DNA of 14,671 bases from an uncultured Cyanobium sp. (lineage in GTDB: Bacteria > Cyanobacteriota > Cyanobacteriia > PCC-6307 > Cyanobiaceae), in contig CALFOF010000295.1 of NCBI GenBank assembly GCA_937919075.1, positions 1 to 14,671 on the forward strand. Direction: 5' to 3'. Made by a program: the position numbers and the translations under genes. Numbering within the stretch: the first letter of the stretch is position 1; every line of letters starts with the position of its first letter. Positions 8,085 to 14,671 of this stretch are shown here, piece after piece. Below the pieces are notes generated by a model, which did no database searches, was not told the origin of the DNA, and worked only from the letters and a program-made list of their open reading frames with translations.

Positions 8085-8594
8085 TTGAGATCCCTCCAAC
8101 CTTTTTCGCTCACCCCAGTGCTGCTGTTGACGGCCCTGGCCGGGGGTCAGGCGGCCGTGGCGCAGGGCATGATCGCTGGCTGCCGGCTGGTCGGCGCCGA
8201 CCTGCAGTGCGTGCCGGGGCTGACCACGACGCCCGAACAGCAGATCCGCATCTTGCAAGGACAGATCAGCGCCGACACCGCCCTCGAAGGAGCTGTGAAT
8301 CAGCAGATCACAGGGCTGAGCCAGTTGCTACTGCAGGGGGAAACCGCCATCGGCTCTGTACTCACCGCCCAATTGATCGCCAACACCCTGGCCACCCTCG
8401 GCACGCCGGAATTTCACTGGTATGTGAGGCGGCCGGAGGAGAGCGCCTGGGTCCTGATTCCCGGAGCGCAGGGAGGGGCTTACACCATCAAACCGACCGA
8501 CACCGGCAGCTTGCTGATGGTGGTGGCTGTGACCACCCAGAACGGCCAGGTGAAGCGGGTAGCTTCTCCACCTCTTGGCCCTTTGGGCCAATAA
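8085..8594 (+). CDS. Small secreted hypothetical protein with Ig-like C-terminus
   Basis: The 169-aa product starts at TTG, the only bacterial start codon between an in-frame TAG at 8067 and the hydrophobic segment. Residues 1-27 (MRSLQPFSLTPVLLLTALAG, then GQAAVAQ) look like a Sec signal peptide with an AVA-QG-type cleavage site. Residues 45-110 are helical and Gln/Ala/Leu-rich. Residues 110-158 (FHWYVRRPEES, then IPGAQGGAYTIKPTDTGSLL and VVAVTT) follow the Trp / GA-x-x-x-YTI / D-x-G / VxV spacing of bacterial Ig-like domains. Two cysteines (CRL and LQC) lie just after the signal and could form a disulfide. The gene is 57 nt behind trpF and converges on folE. Family not recognised; exported location is inferred. 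Confidence 0.7.
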   Translation: MRSLQPFSLTPVLLLTALAGGQAAVAQGMIAGCRLVGADLQCVPGLTTTPEQQIRILQGQISADTALEGAVNQQITGLSQLLLQGETAIGSVLTAQLIANTLATLGTPEFHWYVRRPEESAWVLIPGAQGGAYTIKPTDTGSLLMVVAVTTQNGQVKRVASPPLGPLGQ

Positions 8595-8606
8595 TTTGAA
8601 GGCTCG

Positions 8607-8624
8607 CCCGGGAGCGCTTCCGGG
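8607..8624. terminator. Perfect-looking inverted repeat between two converging genes
   Basis: CCCGGGAGC is followed directly by GCTTCCGGG, giving a 7-bp stem with a GCGC loop and one G-T pair on the plus strand. It fills most of the 31-bp gap between the secreted-protein gene and folE and could act on both strands. No T-run follows on either strand, so termination activity is inferred from position only. Confidence 0.45.
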
Positions 8625-8625
8625 T

Positions 8626-9369
8626 CTAGCTGCTGAACATCGATTCCTGTTGTCTCACCAGCTCAAAGAATTCCTGCTTCAAGCTGGGGTCGTGGCGGAA
8701 ATCGCCACGCACCACCGAGTTGACCATGGTGGTCTGGGGTTCTTTCACGCCGCGCCACTTCATGCAGTAGTGCTGCGCCTTCACAAGGATAGCCAAGCCT
8801 TGGGGACGGCAGAGACGTTCAATCTCGTCGGCCAGGATCATCACGGCCTCCTCTTGGATGTGGGGGCGAGAGAACACCCAATCGGCCACACGGGCGAATT
8901 TGGAAAGGCCGATCACCCGATCTCCGGGTTTGATGCCGATCCAGCAGCTGCCGAGAATAGGCACTAGATGGTGGGAGCAGGCCGAACGCACCGAGATCGG
9001 ACCGACGGTATAGATCTCGTCGAGCTTTTTGACGTTAGGGAAACTGGCGATCTTGGGCTGCTTGTGATACCGACCTTTGAACACCTCATGCAGATACATG
9101 CGGGCAACCCGCTCTGCCGTTTCCTCGGTGTTGTGGTCGTTATCGATATCGATCACGAGACTGCGCAGCATGTCGCGCACTTTTCCTGCCACCTCAATCT
9201 CGAGTTGTTCAAGCTCACCTTCGCGGAGATGATCAGCCAGGTTGTCGTTGGCGAAAAAGGAGACCCCTGCCTGCTGGAGGCGCTCGCGAATGCGCAAGCT
9301 CACAGGGGCTGGACCCACCTCAGGGGTAGGAGCAAGATCCAACGGATTGGAGGAGAATGTGGAGGTCAT
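8626..9369 (-). CDS. folE: GTP cyclohydrolase I
   Basis: FolE converts GTP to 7,8-dihydroneopterin triphosphate, the first step towards tetrahydrofolate and, in many cyanobacteria, pterin glycosides. The 247-aa product has the zinc ligands Cys131 and His134 in SACSHHLVPI and Cys202 in AQHYCMKW. The HNTEETAERVARMY segment (79-92) and GLSKFAR are family hallmarks. I used the ATG at 9369, which leaves 7 nt after the SDR stop. A GTG at 9387 would add six residues and overlap the SDR gene by 11 nt. Neither has a good ribosome-binding site, so coupling to the SDR gene is likely. It is the last gene of the leftward series and ends against a convergent inverted repeat. Confidence 0.96.
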   Translation of the reverse strand: MTSTFSSNPLDLAPTPEVGPAPVSLRIRERLQQAGVSFFANDNLADHLREGELEQLEIEVAGKVRDMLRSLVIDIDNDHNTEETAERVARMYLHEVFKGRYHKQPKIASFPNVKKLDEIYTVGPISVRSACSHHLVPILGSCWIGIKPGDRVIGLSKFARVADWVFSRPHIQEEAVMILADEIERLCRPQGLAILVKAQHYCMKWRGVKEPQTTMVNSVVRGDFRHDPSLKQEFFELVRQQESMFSS

Positions 9370-9376
9370 GGAAGAC

Positions 9377-10087
9377 TCAGAGAACACCGGTTGCGGGCAT
9401 CAGGGTGAGATCCTCCACCAGTTGAGACGGAGGCTGCTGGGCCAGATACAGCAGAGCTTCAGCGGCCTGATCTGCTGAAAGCATGGCATGCCGATTGAAG
9501 GAAGCGTGGACGGTTTCCGTCCCCCATAGGGGGGTATCCACGGCACCGAGGGTGAGCGTGCTCACCTTGATGCCATGGCGACGTTCCTCTTCGGCGAGGC
9601 AGCGGCTGAAAGATTCAAGCGCTGCCTTGGTGGCGCAGTAGGCGCCCCACTCAGGGAACGCGCGGCGGGCTGCGTGGCTGCTCACGTTGATAATTTGGCC
9701 CCCGCCGATCTGCCGCATGGCGGGAACCACCGACTGACAGACCTGGAACACGCTGGTGAGATTCAATTGCAACAGCCATTGCCAGTGCTCCAGGCCCATG
9801 GTGGAGAGTTCACCGGTGTAAGCCGCACCGGCGTTGTTGATCAGTACGTTTGGCGTGGGATTGCCCGCAAGCAACGCGGCCACTGCCGGGGCAATGGCGC
9901 CTGGATCAGCGAAATCAGCGGTGACGATCCCCACCTGCTTTCCGCCTTGGCGCAGGGGCTCCGCCACGGCTTCCAGATCCTGAAGGGTGCGCGCCACCAG
10001 CAGCAGATCCCAGCCGGCAGCAGCAAAGCAGCGAGCGGCAGCGGCTCCGATGCCCCTTGATGCACCTGTGATCAAAACCGACGGCAA
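9377..10087 (-). CDS. Short-chain dehydrogenase/reductase (SDR)
   Basis: A classical SDR of 236 aa, presumably an NAD(P)H-dependent oxidoreductase of unknown substrate. It shows the nucleotide loop TGASRGIG (residues 7-14), NNAG at 84-87, NVSS at 134-137 and the catalytic Tyr150/Lys154 in YCATK. Start choice: TTG at 10087, ten bases after TGGAG. No ATG or GTG is available; an in-frame ATT three codons earlier is the only other option, because the accA stop lies in the same frame just upstream. The gene sits 24 nt behind accA and 7 nt before folE, so it is translated within that unit. Candidate roles suggested by the neighbours are pterin reduction (folE) or fatty acid/aldehyde metabolism (accA, aar, ado). 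Sequence alone does not decide. Confidence 0.9.
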   Translation of the reverse strand: MPSVLITGASRGIGAAAARCFAAAGWDLLLVARTLQDLEAVAEPLRQGGKQVGIVTADFADPGAIAPAVAALLAGNPTPNVLINNAGAAYTGELSTMGLEHWQWLLQLNLTSVFQVCQSVVPAMRQIGGGQIINVSSHAARRAFPEWGAYCATKAALESFSRCLAEEERRHGIKVSTLTLGAVDTPLWGTETVHASFNRHAMLSADQAAEALLYLAQQPPSQLVEDLTLMPATGVL

Positions 10088-10111
10088 ACCGAAAATGCTC
10101 CAGTTAAAACC

Positions 10112-11101
10112 TTAAGAACCCACGGAGGAATCTGTGGTGCCGGCACCGAGCACACGGCCCATGCGGCGGAATTTGTCATAGCGCTGCTGCAGGAGCGCCA
10201 CTTCGCTGAGCTGGCCGAGCACGGCCAACTGCTCGATCAAGGCGTCCCTGAGTGTTTCCGCCGCCTGCAGCGGCCCCCAATGGTTGCCGCCTGAGGGCTC
10301 GCTCAGCACGACATCGATCAGCCCGAGTTGCAACAGGTCTGCGGCCGTGATCTTCAAGGCGGTGGCGGCAACAGGGGCCTTGGCCGCATCACGCCAGAGG
10401 ATCGACGCGCAGGCTTCGGGGCTGGCCACGGTGTAGACGCTGTGCTCAAACATCATCAGCCGATCGGCCACACCGATGCCCAGCGCACCACCGGAGCCGC
10501 CCTCACCGATCACGGTGGCGATCACCGGCACCCGTAGCCGGAACATCTCGCGCAGGTTCACGGCGATCGCCTCCCCCTGGCCAAGCTCCTCGGCCAGCAC
10601 CCCCGCATAGGCGCCTGGAGTGTCAATGAAGGTGAGAATCGGCAGCCGGAAGCGATCGGCGTGATCCATCAGCCGCATCGCCTTGCGGTAGCCCCCCGGG
10701 GAAGCCATGCCGAAGTTGCGGGCCACGTTCTCCTTGGTGTCCCGGCCCTTCTGATGGCCGATCAGCACGACAGGCTGTTCGCCGATGCGGCCCACCCCGC
10801 CCACCAGGGCCTGGTCGTCGGAGCCACGGCGATCGCCATGCAGCTCCAGCCATTCATCCGTGATCACCTGGATGTAATCCAAGGTGCTGGGGCGCTGCGG
10901 ATGGCGGGCCACCTGGATCTTCTGAGCGGGGGTCAAGGCGCTGAAGATGTCCTCCCGGCGGCGGGCGGCAAGGGTTTCCAACTGCAGCAGTTGCTGGCTG
11001 ACATCCACCTCGGAGTCCTTCGCCAGCTGCCGGATCTGCTCGATCTGCTCCTCAAGCTCCACGAGCGGCTTTTCGAAATCAAGCAGGGGGCGTCGGGCCA
11101 T
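10112..11101 (-). CDS. accA: Acetyl-CoA carboxylase carboxyltransferase subunit alpha
   Basis: AccA with AccD transfers the carboxyl group from carboxybiotin to acetyl-CoA, making malonyl-CoA for fatty acid synthesis. The 329-aa product has the expected length. Its N-terminal helical region is [17 protein letters not shown], and the crotonase-fold core shows [17 protein letters not shown] (115-131) and [10 protein letters not shown] (158-167). The oxyanion-type [12 protein letters not shown] lies at 199-210. The ATG at 11101 is preceded by a pyrimidine-rich leader with no Shine-Dalgarno motif. It lies 35 nt behind aar, a linkage known in many cyanobacteria, and supplies malonyl-CoA to the pathway whose acyl-ACP products AAR and ADO consume. 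The SDR gene follows 24 nt after its stop. Confidence 0.97.
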   Translation of the reverse strand: MARRPLLDFEKPLVELEEQIEQIRQLAKDSEVDVSQQLLQLETLAARRREDIFSALTPAQKIQVARHPQRPSTLDYIQVITDEWLELHGDRRGSDDQALVGGVGRIGEQPVVLIGHQKGRDTKENVARNFGMASPGGYRKAMRLMDHADRFRLPILTFIDTPGAYAGVLAEELGQGEAIAVNLREMFRLRVPVIATVIGEGGSGGALGIGVADRLMMFEHSVYTVASPEACASILWRDAAKAPVAATALKITAADLLQLGLIDVVLSEPSGGNHWGPLQAAETLRDALIEQLAVLGQLSEVALLQQRYDKFRRMGRVLGAGTTDSSVGS

Positions 11102-11124
11102 GGGAAGAAGGAAGGCGGGGGAGC

Positions 11125-11138
11125 GAGCCGGAAGGCTC
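11125..11138 (-). promoter_or_regulatory. Hairpin between aar and accA
   Basis: On the minus strand GAGCC-TTCC-GGCTC forms a 5-bp GC-rich stem with a four-base loop, starting at the G of the aar TGA stop codon. It is followed by a C/T-rich stretch up to the accA ATG. It could be an RNA processing, stabilising or weak terminator element separating the two cistrons. Seen by eye; function not known. Confidence 0.4.
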
Positions 11139-12186
11139 AGGCGACGGCGGCGGCAAGCGGCGGAACCACTGGCTCAAGCCCGAGCGGCTGGAAGCCATGA
11201 CGCAGGGAGGCGTTGCCAATCTGTTCCATCGATTCAACGGTGATGTTGTTGCGGCCCCAGCTGAAGTTGGTGTGCAAACCTTCAAATTCCAGCAACATCG
11301 CCTCTGCAAAACAAGCGAACATCTGGCGTTTGGGGTTGGCCATTTCAGCCACTTCCATCATCTGCCAGTCGATGTCGGTGAAGAACTCCACCACCCCACC
11401 CTTGAGCACATGCACCCCATCCCCCGCCGCCTTGGTGTCGAGGTTCTTGGGATAGCCGCCATCGATCATCAGGCAGGGCTTCTGCAGCCGCTCGCGATCG
11501 ATCGTGAGCGTTTGGGGAAGGCTGGCGACCCACACCACCACATTGGCCTCCGCCAACGCGTCTTCAAGAGGAAGAATGCGGCCGCTGCCGAGTTCGCTTT
11601 GGAGGTCGAGCAGGCGTTGCCGCTGGCGCGCCACCAGGAGGAGCTCGCCCACGCCGGTGCGCTGGCTCAGCCAACGGCAGACGCCACTGCCGATGTCACC
11701 GGTGGCGCCCACCACCGCCACCTTGGCGGTGGAGAGGTCGATGCCAAGGAGTGGAGCGTTGATTTCCACCTGGCGGCAGATCACCCAGGCGGTGTGCGTA
11801 TTCCCGGTGGTGAACCGCTCCCATTCCAGGGTGGTGGAACGAATCTGCTGAAACTTGGAGAGATCGAAGTTTTCAAAGATGATTGAAGTGAATCCCCCCA
11901 GGGCGGTGATCGCAATGCCGCTCTTCTGAGCCAGCTCCATGGCGTTCTGCACCTTGCGGGTGGCCGTTTTGAAGCGGCTCAGCATCTCCGGCACGAAGCA
12001 GGAGTCGATGTAGACGCCTTCGATGGTTTTACCCGTGAGGCTGGTGACACTGACCGTTTCCAGCAGCTGAGGCGGCGCGCTGCACCACACGTCCAGATCG
12101 CCGGCAGCGAACTCTTCGTGGCCGAGAGCTCCTGCCTTGCGACGTGCCTCTTCAAAGCTGCTGGAGTGACCGATCAGACCGAACAT
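11137..12186 (-). CDS. aar: Long-chain acyl-[acyl-carrier-protein] reductase (AAR)
   Basis: AAR reduces fatty acyl-ACP to the fatty aldehyde with NADPH, the first step of cyanobacterial alkane synthesis. The 349-aa product matches the family in length. [18 protein letters not shown] opens the N-terminal acyl-ACP-binding half, [18 protein letters not shown] and [10 protein letters not shown] are conserved there, and [14 protein letters not shown] (160-173) is the NADPH loop. Cys292 in [13 protein letters not shown] is the catalytic thioester-forming cysteine. The ATG at 12186 gives the canonical N-terminus. Its leader contains a hairpin that includes the only Shine-Dalgarno-like GAGGG. It lies 101 nt behind ado and 35 nt before accA. 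The long ado-aar gap leaves room for a separate promoter. Confidence 0.97.
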   Translation of the reverse strand: MFGLIGHSSSFEEARRKAGALGHEEFAAGDLDVWCSAPPQLLETVSVTSLTGKTIEGVYIDSCFVPEMLSRFKTATRKVQNAMELAQKSGIAITALGGFTSIIFENFDLSKFQQIRSTTLEWERFTTGNTHTAWVICRQVEINAPLLGIDLSTAKVAVVGATGDIGSGVCRWLSQRTGVGELLLVARQRQRLLDLQSELGSGRILPLEDALAEANVVVWVASLPQTLTIDRERLQKPCLMIDGGYPKNLDTKAAGDGVHVLKGGVVEFFTDIDWQMMEVAEMANPKRQMFACFAEAMLLEFEGLHTNFSWGRNNITVESMEQIGNASLRHGFQPLGLEPVVPPLAAAVA

Positions 12187-12198
12187 GGGAAATGCGTA

Positions 12199-12213
12199 CC
12201 CTCAGGCTGAGGG
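12199..12213 (-). promoter_or_regulatory. Hairpin in the aar leader
   Basis: On the minus strand CCCTCA-GCC-TGAGGG is a perfect 6-bp stem with a three-base loop, ending 12 nt before the aar ATG. Its 3' arm contains GAGGG, the only Shine-Dalgarno-like stretch ahead of aar, so folding would hide it. Regulation of aar translation is an inference. Confidence 0.45.
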
Positions 12214-12287
12214 GAAGGTGGCGGGGCCACAGGGTTGCGCACGCTACATCGGCGGTTGCGAACCTTGGCAGGCACAGCCCCCTCGAA

Positions 12288-13046
12288 TCAGCCGATCAGG
12301 GCGGCAGCGGCCATGCGGGCAATCTCGCGGGTGGAGAAGCCGATCTCGGTGAGCGCTTCTTGGTAAGCAATCAGGAAATCCTCGATCAGGCTTTCCTTCT
12401 CCATGCCGATCACTGCGGCATCCCCCGCCACCTGCTCCAGCATGCGGCGCACGAGGGGCAGATTGTCACGGTTGGCCTGCTCAAGCTCGGCGCGGGAGGC
12501 TTCAAGATTGGCTTTCAGCCATTCCTGGCCATAGTTCAAGTGGGTGTATTCATCTTTGACCACACCCTCGGTGATCTTGCGAGCGAATGGATCGGCGACC
12601 GGAATGTAGATGTGATACGCCGAGATGGCGAAGGCTTCAATCAACAGGGCCTGAATCAGCAGGCAGGTGACCACCTTGCCTTCGGCGAGGGCCGCCTGGA
12701 AATTCCCGTGCAGCGGCAGGAAGAAGGTCTTGGCAAAGGGCATGTCTGCCGTGACGCTCAGATTGCGCGCGCAGGCCTGGAAGCCCTTCATGTGCTTGAG
12801 CTCCATGCGCGCCAGGCGCGCCAGTTCTTCGGCCTCATCGGGAAGCAGGGTTCCCAGTGACATGTAGTTGTCGTGAGCTTCCTGCTCACCCTCGATCACA
12901 ATCGCGTTGATGCGGCTATAAGCGTCTTTGTAGAAGTCAGTAGTGAAGTCCGGCAGCCCGGCAAGATCGGCCCCGGCCACCTCGCCGGCGCCTAGGGATG
13001 ACGTCTGTACGTCAAGGCTGATCGCCGGAGTGTCGAGCGAAGGCAT
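12288..13046 (-). CDS. ado: Aldehyde-deformylating oxygenase (cyanobacterial ADO)
   Basis: ADO is a ferritin-like di-iron enzyme that turns the fatty aldehyde from AAR into an alkane or alkene plus formate. The 252-aa product carries all six expected metal ligands: Glu54 ([11 protein letters not shown]), Glu82 and His85 (MELKH), Glu137 (LLIEAFAIS), Glu166 and His169 ([10 protein letters not shown]). Spacing matches the Prochlorococcus MIT9313 enzyme as I remember it, shifted by nine residues at the N-terminus. The ATG at 13046 gives the family-like start MPSLDTPA. The frame extends 15 codons further to a TTG, which I reject. The gene follows the creatininase-type gene by 62 nt and precedes aar on the same strand, forming the alkane pathway pair. 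Confidence 0.97.
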   Translation of the reverse strand: MPSLDTPAISLDVQTSSLGAGEVAGADLAGLPDFTTDFYKDAYSRINAIVIEGEQEAHDNYMSLGTLLPDEAEELARLARMELKHMKGFQACARNLSVTADMPFAKTFFLPLHGNFQAALAEGKVVTCLLIQALLIEAFAISAYHIYIPVADPFARKITEGVVKDEYTHLNYGQEWLKANLEASRAELEQANRDNLPLVRRMLEQVAGDAAVIGMEKESLIEDFLIAYQEALTEIGFSTREIARMAAAALIG

Positions 13047-13083
13047 CGAGAACAAATCGTGAAGGCTTTGACTGTAACCACCG

Positions 13084-13097
13084 CCAGCCAAAGCTGG
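13084..13097 (-). promoter_or_regulatory. Hairpin between the creatininase-type gene and ado
   Basis: On the minus strand CCAGC-TTTG-GCTGG makes a 5-bp GC-rich stem, 11 nt after the creatininase-type stop codon and 37 nt before the ado ATG. No T-run follows. It may partly end the upstream message or belong to the ado leader. Low confidence because short stems are common in GC-rich DNA. Confidence 0.3.
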
Positions 13098-13108
13098 TCT
13101 GCCGCCGT

Positions 13109-13906
13109 TCAGTCGCTACGCAGGCGCCCACGCGGCGGCCAGGGGCTGGCGAGCAGCGCGTCCAGCCGCTGACGCCAACCCGCCACCAGTCGCTCAAACA
13201 GTTGCTCGCCGAGGGCAGCACTGGCGCCGCGGGCATCGCCCACGACCCCCGTGGCGGATAGATCCGCCGTGAGCCAGGCCGTCGGTACGGCCCCCTCCAG
13301 GCTCCAGCCGCTGGGAGGTGGCGGCTGCAACTGGCCGTCGCAGGGGCGCTCAGGCCCCACCCATTCCGGTTGTAGATGCAGCATCAAGCTGGTTTCGGCC
13401 AGGCCGGCGTGCAGGCCATCGCTGCGCTCGGGCTCCGGCAGCAGGGCGCCGATTCCTTCCGGTCCGCTCCAGAGAAAACAGGGCAGCACCGCCAGCGCCG
13501 GATGGGCGGCGCGCAGCTGGCGGGCGGCCACCTGCAGCAGGGCGATCTGGCCGCCGTGGGCGTTGAAGAGCACAAGGCGCTGAAAGCCGGCGGCCGCCAG
13601 CTGGGCGCCGATCGTCATCACCTGGGCGATCAACAGCTCAGCCGGCAGGCTGCAGGTGCCGGGGAAAGCAGCGTGTTCGGGCGAGAAACCGAACCAGGAC
13701 ACCGGCAGCCGCCAGATCGGCAGGTCGTCCGCCAGGCCGGCAAGAACGGCATCGGCGACCCGGTCGGCGAACAGGGCATCGGTACCCAGCGGCAGATGGG
13801 GGCCGTGCTGCTCAATCGCGCCGAACGGCCAGAGCACGGTGCTGCCGGGACGGCTCGCCGCCGCGCGCACCTCAGGCCAGCTGAGCCGTTCCAGCGCTCG
13901 CTCCAT
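13109..13906 (-). CDS. Creatininase family amidohydrolase
   Basis: The 265-aa product belongs to the creatininase family, metal-dependent amidohydrolases that include creatininase, FAPy deformylases of flavin/F420 synthesis and the mycofactocin protein MftE. Metal and active-site residues are visible: Glu32 and His34 in [16 protein letters not shown] with Asp43, His117 in NAHGG, and Glu171 in AGLAETS. I use the ATG at 13906 because AAGG lies 8 nt before it and the protein then begins at the usual distance from the EQHGPHLP motif; the longer frame up to 14089 runs back into the S1-type gene and is not protein-like. Substrate cannot be named. It is divergent from the S1-type gene and stands 62 nt ahead of ado on the same strand. 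Confidence 0.9.
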   Translation of the reverse strand: MERALERLSWPEVRAAASRPGSTVLWPFGAIEQHGPHLPLGTDALFADRVADAVLAGLADDLPIWRLPVSWFGFSPEHAAFPGTCSLPAELLIAQVMTIGAQLAAAGFQRLVLFNAHGGQIALLQVAARQLRAAHPALAVLPCFLWSGPEGIGALLPEPERSDGLHAGLAETSLMLHLQPEWVGPERPCDGQLQPPPPSGWSLEGAVPTAWLTADLSATGVVGDARGASAALGEQLFERLVAGWRQRLDALLASPWPPRGRLRSD

Positions 13907-13966
13907 CAGCCACCCTTGCTTTCGGCACTGATCCTTACAGTGGGTAACTGTCTGCTCCCTTGGACC

Positions 13967-14671
13967 ATGGCCGGCTCCGGCAATCAGCAGCCGCGACAGT
14001 CCCAGGAAGGAAGCCGGCGTCCCGTGCCCCCGACGCCGCCGCGGCAGCCCGCAGGTGCCCCAGTGCGCAAGCCCCCCCAGGTGCTGCACATCAGCCGCAA
14101 GGACGACGAACCGGTGGCCGACACCAGTGCGCCGGTCACCGCTGACGCGCCCACGCCACTGGCCGCTCCCGTGGCCGTGCGGCCGGTGCCCCAGGCCCGC
14201 GAAACCGCCGCCAGCTCCGACGAGGACCGCTTCGAGACCGCCAGCCTCGAAGGGCTGACCATGGCCGACCTGCTGGGGCCTGCCCCGGAAACCGGCCGCA
14301 AGGCGGCACGCAACACACCAGCGGCCGCCGCCGCAGCGCCCGGCCAGGCGGCAGTGCCGGCCCGTCAGGTGGACGATTTCGATTTCGACGAGGAAGCCTT
14401 CCTCGCCGCGCTCGAAGAGAACGAGCCGGTGGGCGTCTCCGGCGAGGTGGTGCCCGGGGTGGTGATCGGCGTTGAAAGCGATGGGGTGTACGTGGACATC
14501 GGCGGCAAGGCGCCGGGCTTCATGCCCAAGAGCGAGTGCGGCCTCGGTGTGATCACCAACATCAAGGAACGCTTCCCCAAAGGCCTGGCGGTGGAGGTGC
14601 TTGTCACCCGCGAGCAGAACGCCGATGGCATGGTCACGATCAGCTGTCGTGCGCTGGAGTTGCGCAAGAGC
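13967..14671 (+). CDS. S1 RNA-binding domain protein, ribosomal protein S1 homologue (5' part)
   Basis: The first 235 residues of an S1-domain protein, still open at the window end. Residues 1-135 are Pro/Ala/Arg-rich and probably disordered, residues 136-153 form an acidic patch (DDFDFDEEAFLAALEE), and residues 157-233 form the first S1 domain (SGEVVPGVVIGVESDGVYVD, then GGKAPGFMPKSE). This layout fits the second, S1-like protein of picocyanobacteria (often called rps1B or rpsA2) rather than the main S1, but the cut C-terminus prevents a firm choice. The ATG at 13967 is the first in frame; no Shine-Dalgarno motif precedes it. It is divergent from the creatininase-type gene with 60 bp between starts. 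RNA or ssDNA binding and a role in translation are inferred from the domain. Confidence 0.85.
   Translation, partial: MAGSGNQQPRQSQEGSRRPVPPTPPRQPAGAPVRKPPQVLHISRKDDEPVADTSAPVTADAPTPLAAPVAVRPVPQARETAASSDEDRFETASLEGLTMADLLGPAPETGRKAARNTPAAAAAAPGQAAVPARQVDDFDFDEEAFLAALEENEPVGVSGEVVPGVVIGVESDGVYVDIGGKAPGFMPKSECGLGVITNIKERFPKGLAVEVLVTREQNADGMVTISCRALELRKS

Noticed and set aside
11197..11886. 229-codon plus-strand frame opposite aar
   Set aside because: Entirely antisense to a gene with intact catalytic cysteine and NADPH loop; no recognisable motif.
13047..13091. Extension of ado to a TTG 15 codons upstream
   Set aside because: The added residues do not resemble the family, and the ATG at 13046 gives a normal ADO N-terminus; the extension also covers a hairpin in the leader.
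13937..13951. ACAGT-GGGTA-ACTGT palindrome between the creatininase-type and S1-like genes as an operator
   Set aside because: Only five paired bases and a single copy; expected by chance, and no matching site was seen elsewhere in the window.
13907..14089. Extension of the creatininase-type gene to an ATG at 14089
   Set aside because: It would overlap the start of the S1-like gene by over 120 nt and the added residues are not family-like; the ATG at 13906 has AAGG at suitable spacing.

Overview
The window comes from a GC-rich picocyanobacterium of the Synechococcus/Cyanobium group. It carries both protochlorophyllide reductases (end of chlL and por), a photosystem I subunit (psaM), an NDH-1 assembly factor (CRR6), the cyanobacterial alkane pair (aar and ado) followed by accA, and an S1-like RNA-binding protein. 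Coding density is very high and no gene-free stretch exceeds about 105 bases. I saw no tRNA, rRNA, CRISPR array, insertion sequence or phage gene. This looks like core chromosome rather than an accessory island.

Left part (1-4431): the 3' end of chlL reads rightwards and meets a leftward series psaM -> membrane protein -> por -> anchored 182-aa protein -> 296-aa protein. Light-independent and light-dependent chlorophyll synthesis therefore converge with 2 bp between stop codons. psaM (34 codons) is easy to miss. Its ATG overlaps, on the opposite strand, the best-looking ATG of the CRR6-type gene that reads rightwards.

Middle part (4436-8594): a TauE/SafE permease (left), a lipoate/biotin ligase-like protein (right, start probably upstream of its first ATG), a site-2 (M50) protease with C-terminal CBS-like repeats (left), trpF (right) and a small secreted protein with an Ig-like C-terminus (right).

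Right part (8626-14671): six leftward genes that could form one transcription unit: creatininase family -> ado -> aar -> accA -> short-chain dehydrogenase -> folE. ACP-linked fatty acid synthesis (accA) sits with the enzymes that turn fatty acyl-ACP into alkanes (AAR, ADO). An SDR and GTP cyclohydrolase I are tightly packed behind. Small hairpins lie before ado, before aar and between aar and accA. Reading right from 13967 is the beginning of an S1-domain protein with a long disordered N-terminus, cut by the window end.

I found no wholly new system. The best leads are the psaM/crr6 start overlap, the hairpin placed over the only Shine-Dalgarno-like sequence of aar, two unknown genes linked to por, an SDR packed against folE, and the missing start of the ligase-like gene.
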